This document shows positions 45,827-53,245 of a DNA stretch of 64,000 bases, one piece after another (position 1 is the stretch's first letter; each line of letters starts with the position of its first letter). The notes under the pieces were generated by a model. It was given only the letters and a program-made list of their open reading frames with translations, was not told the DNA's origin and did not search any database. The position numbers were made by a program, and so were the translations under genes. Origin of the DNA: Balneola vulgaris DSM 17893 (lineage in GTDB: Bacteria; Bacteroidota; Rhodothermia; Balneolales; Balneolaceae). The stretch spans positions 186,173 through 250,172 of the forward strand of contig NZ_AQXH01000002.1 of assembly GCF_000375465.1 (NCBI RefSeq). The letters run 5' to 3'.

Positions 45827-46975
45827 CTATTTCGGCAAGCTGAAGAAAAAAGTAGAACCATCGCCATCCGAAGTGGCATCAAGTGTTCCATAATGCTTCA
45901 AAATAATACGGTGCACGATGGCTAGCCCTACCCCAGTTCCATCAGCTACATTGTCATCATGTAGTCGTTGAAACACTTCAAACATTTTATGCTTATAGCG
46001 CTCGTCGAAACCAATACCATTATCCTTTACATAGTATGTAATGTCTGCATCGGTCTCTTCTGCATATACATCTATTTCTATAGGATTAGCATCACCGGCG
46101 TATTTAATAGCATTCCCAATAATGTTTGAGATCACTTGCTTAAGCAATAACTCATCACCATATGCTTTTGGAATATCTTTTAAGTTGAATTGAATGTCTC
46201 GTTCTACATTCATAGCAGCAATCAATTCATCATAGCTATCTTGGAATATTTCACGCATATCCACAGGTTTCTTAATCAAATCACGACGGCCTAATCTTGA
46301 GAACTCTAAGATTCCCTGGATGAGCTCATTCATTTTGAGCGCACTTTTTGAAATCGTTTCTAGCTTTCTGAATTCATCCTCATTTAATTTGCCAGCACTT
46401 TCTTCTTTCAGTAAGGAACTGTAACCAAGGATTGCACGAATAGGAATCTGTAAATCGTGAGAAATTGAGTAGCTAAAACTTTCTAGCTCTTTATTCATTT
46501 CATTGAGTGCACTTGTTCTTTGGCGAACTTTATCTTCCAAGTTTTCATTGAGCTCTACAATTTCATCATTCGCTGCTTTTAGAGAAGCAGGACTCGGTAT
46601 CTGAAGCATCTCTGGAACACTCTTGTATAACAAAAACACCGTGGCAATTGAAACGATTGCCATAATCATTTTTAAGATACCCGCAATGTTATAATAAGGG
46701 ACCCATACATTTAGAATGGCTATGAGGTGAACAGTACCGCAGGCAATAATAAATACGGCAAAGGCTACAAACAGCCCTTTCATCTCAAGATCTTTTCTCT
46801 GGTTTACGAAATACACTAACAGACCCGGAATCATAAAATAGGAAAATGCTGTAATGCCATCTCCAATCACATTAGCCCAAAGTACTCCAGGCTCCCAAAA
46901 ATAACAGGCCCCATGTGGCATGTAGTTATTTGTGAATAGCTCCAAAATTGAACTCAGCAGTATTGAACTTACCAT
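45827..46975 (-). CDS. Histidine kinase with ETR1-like ethylene-binding membrane domain
   Basis: 382 residues. The N-terminus has three membrane helices (about 36–58, 68–90, 95–118). Asp39, Tyr46, Pro50, Ile76, Cys79 and His83 match plant ETR1 Asp25, Tyr32, Pro36, Ile62, Cys65 and His69 with identical spacing (+7, +33, +4), i.e. the Cu(I)/ethylene site (ACGTVHL). A coiled linker (about 135–165) leads to HisKA with His173 (SYSISHDLQIP) and a HATPase domain (NIIGNAIKYA, DNGIGF, GTGVGLAIVHRI). Cyanobacterial and other bacterial homologues are known. Whether ethylene or copper/redox state is sensed is inference. No response regulator is adjacent. Confidence 0.92.
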   Translation of the reverse strand: MVSSILLSSILELFTNNYMPHGACYFWEPGVLWANVIGDGITAFSYFMIPGLLVYFVNQRKDLEMKGLFVAFAVFIIACGTVHLIAILNVWVPYYNIAGILKMIMAIVSIATVFLLYKSVPEMLQIPSPASLKAANDEIVELNENLEDKVRQRTSALNEMNKELESFSYSISHDLQIPIRAILGYSSLLKEESAGKLNEDEFRKLETISKSALKMNELIQGILEFSRLGRRDLIKKPVDMREIFQDSYDELIAAMNVERDIQFNLKDIPKAYGDELLLKQVISNIIGNAIKYAGDANPIEIDVYAEETDADITYYVKDNGIGFDERYKHKMFEVFQRLHDDNVADGTGVGLAIVHRIILKHYGTLDATSDGDGSTFFFSLPK

Positions 46976-47005
46976 ATTATTTCTCTCATTAAATTTCTGT
47001 ACCTC

Positions 47006-47024
47006 AACTATTTAATAAATAGTT
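47006..47024. promoter_or_regulatory. Palindrome upstream of the ETR1-like kinase gene
   Basis: AACTATTTA-A-TAAATAGTT, perfect 9-bp arms around one centre base, 31–49 bp upstream of the kinase ATG. A second inverted repeat, CTCCGAAT / ATTCGGAG, lies just upstream (47030–47065). Possible operators. Confidence 0.45.
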
Positions 47025-47149
47025 TTTTGCTCCGAATTACCATTACAATGCAATAATATTCGGAGTACAATGCACACCTGCGCATTTACCTTATTTTACA
47101 TTATCGGCATTATAATTAAATAGACTAACTGTTTCGAAAAAATGTTTGA

Positions 47150-47185
47150 AATAAAAAAAGCTCAGTGTATTACTGAGCTTTTTCG
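47150..47185 (-). terminator. Terminator after the AAA ATPase gene
   Basis: Stem aaaagctcagt / actgagctttt with a 5-nt loop and a T run on the minus strand. It ends the pspA–AAA operon. Confidence 0.85.
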
Positions 47186-47223
47186 TCATTTGAATAAGCT
47201 TGGCGTGGTAAAACTAAATGAGT

Positions 47224-48936
47224 TTACCCTACTCGAAATTTCAATTCTTCAATAGTTGATAAAATTTCATTTCGATCCATCTCGCGATAACGTTCAGGAA
47301 GCAGTTCTTTTGAAGTACATTCAATTACAGCATTCAAAGTTTGCAATTCCACTTCTTCAGGATACGTTGGGGGTATGAAATCAGCTAAAGCTGCATCCAG
47401 AAGTTCTGGGGTAACTTCATCTAACCCTTTTGCCGCAGCTCTAAACTTAGAGCGCGTTAGAGCAGCTTCCATATCAGCCCCTGAAAACGTTTTAAGCCCT
47501 TGTTCAATCATCGCAGGGATATAATCTTCCGATAGCTTTAATCCCGTTTTCTTCTTCATTGCTTTAAACAGCTCTATACGCTCCTCTTTGGTGTGAGGTG
47601 GGAATAATGCTAAATGCTCTTCAGCTCTACCTTGGCGTTTTAAATCGATAGGCATTAAATCCGGTCTAGCAGTCATTAAGAACCATACGATTTTACCACG
47701 ATTGGTTGTGTCACTCATGAATGTAGCAATCTGTGAGAATACTCTACTAGATACGCCACTATCTCCGCCTGAGCTTCGATCTCCTAGGTAAGCGTCTGCT
47801 TCATCAATCATTACAGCTACAGGTGACATCGCCTTTAAAAGTGACAAAATCTTTTCTAGGTTTCCTTCTGTTACACCCTGCCATTGGCTTCTGAAGTTTT
47901 TCAACTTCACCATGGGAATTCCTACTTCACTTGCAAAACATGTAACTAGGAAAGTTTTACCCGTTCCTACGGGACCACAAACTAAATAACCCATAGGCAT
48001 CACATCTTGTCGGCCGGCCTTTAGAGCTTGAACTGCTTGCCTTAAATGCGATTTTACGTGTGTATGCCCAGCCACATTGTCTAAAGAGTATGGAGTCTCA
48101 ACAAACTCTAAAAGGCCATATGCTTCTGCTTCAATTAAATCCTTTTTGTTCTCCGATAAGCCCTCAAAGGTGATCTTTTCTTTATTCTCACGAGCATTTG
48201 AAAGTACACTTCGGATATTCACGAAGTTAAGACCTGCCGTTTGTTGCGCGATGATTTCAGGAGACACATCAGAAAGTGTCTCAAAATCATCCTTTTGAGT
48301 TTCGAACTTCACAAAGTTTAAACGGTCTTCTTCACCTGGAATTCGAATCTTTATATCTGTGGTATACGGATTCTGAACAATCGTTTTATTTAAGTCCGCA
48401 AGGTTCTCTGTAATCATCACACAGGTGAAGTCGGAGGCTAAAAACATGGGGTCGTGTGCCCATCTTGACAAATATACCTGCGAGGTGCGGTCTTCATTTC
48501 CTGTTGAACCGGCATCGCTCATAGGAACGATCGTTTCAGCATAGTCGATGATAAGGGCTACACTTTTACCTTGGTCCAATCGTAGTCTGAAGTATTGCTC
48601 TAGCAAGCTCATTACCCTTACAGGGTCTTTCGGCATCTTTTGTGAGTATTCAGTACCTACAATGCTATCACGGCCAGCAACCGCCTGATTAAAATCTTTT
48701 TGAGATTCTTTATCTCTAAAATAAATACCGGAAGCACGATCATAAAAAACTACGAAGTCGCGTGCTCCAAAAAACTCATCGGCTAAAAAGCTTTTTAATC
48801 GATGAAATTCAGTGCCCTCATCCGTTTTTAGAGGTACTAAATCATGCACATTACCGTGCAAAAGAAAAGTGTTTATTGTTCTACTTAAATACTTTCTCGC
48901 AAATTCTTGCGACCACATCGGATAATGATCAAACAT
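47224..48936 (-). CDS. AAA ATPase of the classical (Vps4/CDC48-like) clade, degenerate first domain
   Basis: 570 residues. The first ~270 residues look like an AAA-type domain without a P-loop (TFLLHGNVHDLV where Walker A would be; VALIIDYAETI as a relic Walker B). The second AAA domain is complete: Walker A GPVGTGKT (321–328), a pore-loop region near 345–355, Walker B VAVMIDEADAYLG (374–386), sensor region FLMTARPDLMP, DLKRQGRAEEHL, and a helical C-terminal lid. It would remodel protein assemblies with ATP. It is the last gene of the operon that begins with pspA, 5 bp after a CNNM gene, followed by a terminator. A partnership with PspA is inferred. Confidence 0.82.
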   Translation of the reverse strand: MFDHYPMWSQEFARKYLSRTINTFLLHGNVHDLVPLKTDEGTEFHRLKSFLADEFFGARDFVVFYDRASGIYFRDKESQKDFNQAVAGRDSIVGTEYSQKMPKDPVRVMSLLEQYFRLRLDQGKSVALIIDYAETIVPMSDAGSTGNEDRTSQVYLSRWAHDPMFLASDFTCVMITENLADLNKTIVQNPYTTDIKIRIPGEEDRLNFVKFETQKDDFETLSDVSPEIIAQQTAGLNFVNIRSVLSNARENKEKITFEGLSENKKDLIEAEAYGLLEFVETPYSLDNVAGHTHVKSHLRQAVQALKAGRQDVMPMGYLVCGPVGTGKTFLVTCFASEVGIPMVKLKNFRSQWQGVTEGNLEKILSLLKAMSPVAVMIDEADAYLGDRSSGGDSGVSSRVFSQIATFMSDTTNRGKIVWFLMTARPDLMPIDLKRQGRAEEHLALFPPHTKEERIELFKAMKKKTGLKLSEDYIPAMIEQGLKTFSGADMEAALTRSKFRAAAKGLDEVTPELLDAALADFIPPTYPEEVELQTLNAVIECTSKELLPERYREMDRNEILSTIEELKFRVG

Positions 48937-48941
48937 ATGCC

Positions 48942-50216
48942 CTACTCAATAATAGTTAGTTTAATGGTCTCAATTCTACTTTGGGTCGCTTTACTGATGA
49001 TGAATTTTTTGCCGTCTATCAGTACTTCCTCATTAACTTTTGGAATACGCCCTAAGTGATTTATGATGTAGCCCGCTACGGTGTCGTATTGAGAAGGTTC
49101 CACAGGAATTTCAATTTCTTCGAAATTCGAATTCAGTTCATCAATTTCGATATTCCCACTAACCACGAAGTTGTTAGGTGCAATTCGTTTCATCAACTCA
49201 TTGTTGGTATCATATTCATCTTGAATATCCCCCACCACTTCCTCTAGTAAATCCTCGATGGTTACCATCCCAGCCGTCCCACCGTATTCATCTAGAACGA
49301 TGGCAACCGACATATTCGACTGTCGGAACTCAGTCATTAAATCCTTCGACTTCTTACTTGAAGGCACCAGTTTTATAGGTCGAATAATCTCATGTAGATT
49401 TTTCGGTTCTTTAAAGAAATCATGAGCAAATACTACCCCAATGATATCATCAATGCTGTCTCTAAAAACAGGTAGTTTTGAATAACCTGATTCAATCATC
49501 ATTTTTAACACATCATCCACTGGAGTTGACTTCTCAACAGCTTCCATCTCAATTCTTGGAATCATTGAGTCTTTCACTCTCTTATTCGACAGCTCTAATA
49601 CGTTATGTAAAATTTCTGAGTCGTCTTCATCAATGTCTTCACTCCCGCCACTTTCACGCAATTCCTTTACGATCAACTCTACATCTTGGCGCCTATAAAA
49701 AGACTCCGCTTTTTCAGCATCGGGTACCAACCACTTTATTAAAACATTTGAGGAGCTATTCGCTATAGCAATAAGTGGGCGCAGCAGGTAGTAGCATAAG
49801 CGAAGGGGTAATGCAATCACATTTACCATGATATCCGCCTGAGCCCTAAAAACAGCTTTAGGTAAAATCTCCCCAAACAGCATAATTAAAAGCGATGCTA
49901 TAATGGTTTGAATAAATAAAATTTGGAATGAAGAAGGCTCAAAACCAAACCATTGATTGTAATACATGTTGATAGGATCTACCAGAAAGATAGCCATCAA
50001 TGTAGCATATACTACGTTTACAATATTGTTTCCTACTAGGGTGGTTGTTAGAAAGGTGTCAGGGTTTTTGGTGAAAAAACCTATAGAACTTGAAAGCAGG
50101 TTGTTTTTCCTAGACGCCACCTCAAGTTTCAGCTTATTAGCTGTAACGAAGGCGATTTCGGATCCTGAAAAAAACCCACTTAACAGTATGGTAGTGAGGA
50201 TTAGAAGCCACTCCAT
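48942..50216 (-). CDS. CNNM/CorC-family membrane protein with CBS pair (second copy)
   Basis: 424 residues. DUF21 membrane domain (LLSGFFSGSEIAFVTANKLK), CBS pair with AIVLDEYGGTAGMVTIEDLLEEV, and a CorC_HlyC domain. Related to the 5016–6353 protein but with a shorter N-terminus. The family is linked to Mg2+/Co2+ export or division-related roles. Lies between a crotonase gene and the AAA gene in the pspA operon. Confidence 0.88.
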   Translation of the reverse strand: MEWLLILTTILLSGFFSGSEIAFVTANKLKLEVASRKNNLLSSSIGFFTKNPDTFLTTTLVGNNIVNVVYATLMAIFLVDPINMYYNQWFGFEPSSFQILFIQTIIASLLIMLFGEILPKAVFRAQADIMVNVIALPLRLCYYLLRPLIAIANSSSNVLIKWLVPDAEKAESFYRRQDVELIVKELRESGGSEDIDEDDSEILHNVLELSNKRVKDSMIPRIEMEAVEKSTPVDDVLKMMIESGYSKLPVFRDSIDDIIGVVFAHDFFKEPKNLHEIIRPIKLVPSSKKSKDLMTEFRQSNMSVAIVLDEYGGTAGMVTIEDLLEEVVGDIQDEYDTNNELMKRIAPNNFVVSGNIEIDELNSNFEEIEIPVEPSQYDTVAGYIINHLGRIPKVNEEVLIDGKKFIISKATQSRIETIKLTIIE

Positions 50217-50289
50217 AATTAAGCAGCTCCTTTTTTAAATGATATTTTACTCGATGGAGGTTCGTCGTTCATTAACGCGAAATTGGTTC

Positions 50290-51069
50290 CTATTTACCGG
50301 TAAACGTAGGCTTTCTTTTCTCAAGAAATGCCGTAGTTCCCTCTTTAAAATCAGCAGTGTTATACAAATCTCCAAATAGATTTGCTTCAGATTCGTATCC
50401 TGAATCTTTGCCTGCTTCTTTGGTTGCCAATAATACATTTTTTAGAGCTAAAGGACCTTGTTTCATCATAGCTTTCATAAGGTCGTAAGAGGCTTCTAAG
50501 GCACTATTTTCTGCAACTTGATTTACAAGGCCAATATTTTGTGCTTCATCAGCTTTTACAAATCTTCCCGAAAGGGTTAATTCTAGTGCTTTTGCTTTAC
50601 CAACTTGAAGTGGTAGGCGTTGTGTACCTCCGTAACCTGGTATCAACCCAAGGCTAACTTCAGGCAAACCCAAAAGTGCATTTGACGAAGCAATTCGGAT
50701 ATGACAAGCCATTGCTAATTCGCAACCTCCTCCAAGTGCATACCCATTAACAGCTGCAATAGCTGGGATAGTAAGATCTTCAAGTTTTTGGAATACTCGT
50801 TGGCCACGAAGGGATAAGGTTACCGCCTCCTCTTCTTTCAAAGTGTTTAACTCACTGATATCGGCACCTGCTACAAATGCTTTATCACCCGCTCCAGTTA
50901 CGATCAGGCCTTTGATTGCATCATTTTCAATAATATGTGTTAATGCAGCGTCAAGTTCTTCGAATACCTGATTATTTAAGGCATTCATTTTATCTGGGCG
51001 GTTAATGGTAAGGGTGCAAATTCCTAGTTCGTCAGTGCTAAGCAGTAACGTCTCGTAAGATTGGCTCAT
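50290..51069 (-). CDS. Enoyl-CoA hydratase/isomerase (crotonase) family
   Basis: 259 residues. The oxyanion-hole segments are FVAGADISEL and NGYALGGGCELAMACH; catalytic Glu in LPEVSLGLIPGYGGTQRLP and the second Glu nearby suggest true hydratase activity (trans-2-enoyl-CoA to 3-hydroxyacyl-CoA). Starts 3 bp after the stop of the membrane coiled-coil gene, so it is inside the pspA operon although metabolically unrelated by name; lipid supply is a possible link. Confidence 0.9.
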   Translation of the reverse strand: MSQSYETLLLSTDELGICTLTINRPDKMNALNNQVFEELDAALTHIIENDAIKGLIVTGAGDKAFVAGADISELNTLKEEEAVTLSLRGQRVFQKLEDLTIPAIAAVNGYALGGGCELAMACHIRIASSNALLGLPEVSLGLIPGYGGTQRLPLQVGKAKALELTLSGRFVKADEAQNIGLVNQVAENSALEASYDLMKAMMKQGPLALKNVLLATKEAGKDSGYESEANLFGDLYNTADFKEGTTAFLEKRKPTFTGK

Positions 51070-51072
51070 GAA

Positions 51073-51957
51073 TTATTCTTTAACTCGTTTTTTGGTACTC
51101 GTTGTAGATTCTATATCGTCGGTAAGTTCGTCTAGAATAGAATCAAAATCCAGTTCCGTTTCCCATTCAGTCGTATATTCTGGTAAAATATCTTGATCTA
51201 AATCGTCAATTAATTGTGAGGTTTCATCAACCTCAGTAAGAAGGTTATCTAACTGGAACCCAATTTCTTCTGGGTTACTCATCGTCATTGATTGCTCATA
51301 GATGTAGCGTACAGCATCTTCGATGGTTTCGAGATGAGTCTCGCATACTAAATACTTCTCTTTGGCAATTTTAAACTTCTGCAATCTCTTTTGCATGATT
51401 GCAACCCTGCGGGCTTTAGTGCGTTTTAACTTCTCAGAATCGATGCTCTTAATTTCTTCAATTTGGCGCACTACTTCTTCTTTCAAATTGGTTTCAAGCG
51501 ATGTATTTAAATACACTTCATAGCGTTTAATTAAATCTAGAAGTGTTAAATAATTGCCTAATAATTCATCAATTTTCTTACCGATGTTATCTAGTAAACC
51601 TTGTGAGCTGTATGGCAACTTCTCAAAATTTTCTTGAACTAATTTTGCAAGATGTTTAAGAACCAGAAATCTTTTTTGGCTTGCCGCATCTAACGATTGG
51701 AATAAATCCTTTTCATTACTAGAAGCATGACGCTCTTTGATTTTCTTGAGTTCTGTCTTTTTTCTGAAGCGTGGTAATTTGGGTACTATCCCTAAGTACA
51801 TGAGTTCAAGCCCAAATATTGTGGTCAGCATCACGCTTGAGGCATCACCCAGATCGCTTATAAAGAAAGCGGTCAAAGTAGCTATTAATAACCCACCCAA
51901 ATTGAGTGGGTTCATAAATGCCTCTCGAGTATAATTGATGTTAAGTTCGTCTGACAT
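51073..51957 (-). CDS. Membrane-anchored coiled-coil protein of the PspA operon
   Basis: 294 residues. Two short membrane helices (about 18–35 and 40–58) near the N-terminus are followed by a long cytosolic helical region (about 65–280) with strong coiled-coil character and an acidic tail. No enzymatic motif. Its stop/start overlaps the half-PspA gene by 1 bp. It may tether PspA-type filaments to the inner membrane; this is inferred from context. Confidence 0.65.
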   Translation of the reverse strand: MSDELNINYTREAFMNPLNLGGLLIATLTAFFISDLGDASSVMLTTIFGLELMYLGIVPKLPRFRKKTELKKIKERHASSNEKDLFQSLDAASQKRFLVLKHLAKLVQENFEKLPYSSQGLLDNIGKKIDELLGNYLTLLDLIKRYEVYLNTSLETNLKEEVVRQIEEIKSIDSEKLKRTKARRVAIMQKRLQKFKIAKEKYLVCETHLETIEDAVRYIYEQSMTMSNPEEIGFQLDNLLTEVDETSQLIDDLDQDILPEYTTEWETELDFDSILDELTDDIESTTSTKKRVKE

Positions 51958-52418
51958 TAAGCCTTGTCTGTATCGTTATCGGGTGTTGCGTCTTCTTTAC
52001 CCTTTTTTGAACCGATAGTTTTCTCGGTTTTTATTTCATCTGCAGTTTTTTCGATTTCAGAATATAACATTCCCATTTCTGCTTTTACCTGCTGCAAGGT
52101 TTGCTTAGCCTTTTGCTTTTTCAGCTCGGCTTCCATTTCCTCATTTTTTGCTTCTTGCTCCAAATCAGAATCTTCACCCAAGCTATCCATGGCTACATCT
52201 AATCGAGCCTCTACATGAGATACTTTATCACGAACTTTACCTAAGAACTCGTCTACGCTTCCAAGAAGATTGTCGGCATCCATATTATTAATGGCTTGCG
52301 CAATTTTTCCTTTTTGCTCCGCTCTTTTTAAACGTTCTTTAGCTTCTTTAATACGCCGATAATGCTCTTTGTATTCCTGCTTTAAACGCTCACGGTCTTG
52401 TTCGCCTTTGGTACTCAT
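51957..52418 (-). CDS. Half-length PspA paralogue (coiled coil)
   Basis: 153 residues, all helical. Residues 20–105 align with the C-terminal half of the neighbouring PspA: KEAKERLKRAEQKGKIAQAI with QEAKEALRASERAEWQSKIA, and VEARLDVAMDSLG with NEARMELALDGID. The N-terminal amphipathic helix and first hairpin of PspA are absent. It could cap or modulate PspA polymers. A 1-bp overlap with the next gene and 11 bp after pspA mark one operon. Confidence 0.7.
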   Translation of the reverse strand: MSTKGEQDRERLKQEYKEHYRRIKEAKERLKRAEQKGKIAQAINNMDADNLLGSVDEFLGKVRDKVSHVEARLDVAMDSLGEDSDLEQEAKNEEMEAELKKQKAKQTLQQVKAEMGMLYSEIEKTADEIKTEKTIGSKKGKEDATPDNDTDKA

Positions 52419-52429
52419 GATTCTGCCAA

Positions 52430-53173
52430 TTAGCTTTTCTCTTTATTACCTACAGACTTTTTAGGTGCTTCTTCAGGTACTGCTTCTTCATCAATTTTGA
52501 TGGAGCCTGAAGACTCGCCCATTTCTAGCTTAAACTGCTCAACTAATGATTGTGCTCTAATTTTCTCGGCATTCGCTTCGATTTCCATCGTTTCTGTATC
52601 GATGCCATCGAGTGCTAATTCCATACGAGCTTCATTTTTCGCTGTACGCTCGTTTAAGCGGTTAATCATTTCGTCGTGTGTTTGGTCTAAACCACCCACT
52701 TCAAACTGCTCGAGTGTATCTGCAATTTTTGATTGCCATTCAGCACGTTCGCTTGCACGTAAAGCTTCTTTGGCTTCCTGGATCTTACGATCCTTTTCAC
52801 GCATAAACACTTTCTTTACTTTAATCGCTTTTTCGTAAGCCTTTTCAGCAAATACTAACTGATCTTTGGTGTGAGCGAAATTTTCTTTCGCCTTTTCCAA
52901 CTGAAGTGCATAGCCCTCTGCGATATCATCTCTATTAGCTTGAATTGCAGATTTAATTTTTGAGGTAAGCTCAACAATCAATTTTTCATTTCGTCCTGCT
53001 TCTTTTTGAAGCATGATAAGATTCGCTTTAACTGTAGCAATATTTTCATTCATCTGAGGAATCTGATCATTCAGATCGCGGATGTTCTGCTCCAAAATCA
53101 ATTTTGGATCTTCCATTGAACTGATGACTCCACCAAACATTGATTTTAATGCGCGTATAAATCGTTTAAACAT
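52430..53173 (-). CDS. pspA: PspA/IM30 (ESCRT-III-like) membrane-stress protein
   Basis: 247 residues. N-terminal amphipathic helix MFKRFIRALKSMFGGVISSM, then the PspA coiled-coil hairpin (DPKLILEQNIRDLNDQIPQM…) and an acidic, unstructured C-terminus. PspA/Vipp1 proteins are ESCRT-III homologues that polymerise on membranes to protect them under stress. Unlike the enterobacterial psp locus, no pspF or sigma-54-like promoter is seen; the candidate promoter is of the housekeeping type. Followed by a half-PspA, a membrane coiled-coil protein and, at the operon end, an AAA ATPase. Confidence 0.93.
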   Translation of the reverse strand: MFKRFIRALKSMFGGVISSMEDPKLILEQNIRDLNDQIPQMNENIATVKANLIMLQKEAGRNEKLIVELTSKIKSAIQANRDDIAEGYALQLEKAKENFAHTKDQLVFAEKAYEKAIKVKKVFMREKDRKIQEAKEALRASERAEWQSKIADTLEQFEVGGLDQTHDEMINRLNERTAKNEARMELALDGIDTETMEIEANAEKIRAQSLVEQFKLEMGESSGSIKIDEEAVPEEAPKKSVGNKEKS

Positions 53174-53213
53174 GTTATTTCCCGTTTATTTTATGCCCTA
53201 TGTTTAACAGTGA

Positions 53214-53242
53214 CAAATTAACTGATTCTTTTAGTAATTCAA
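53214..53242 (-). promoter_or_regulatory. Candidate promoter of the pspA operon (TTG-N19-TAATTTG)
   Basis: TTG (53240–53242) and TAATTTG (53214–53220) on the minus strand, 19 nt apart, in the 72-bp gap after deoA. Same pattern as before ssb. Confidence 0.4.
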
Positions 53243-53245
53243 CAA

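Noticed and set aside
53174-53245. Sigma-54 promoter before pspA, as in enterobacteria
   Set aside because: No TGGCAC-N5-TTGC pattern is present on the minus strand in the gap, despite an rpoN gene in the window.
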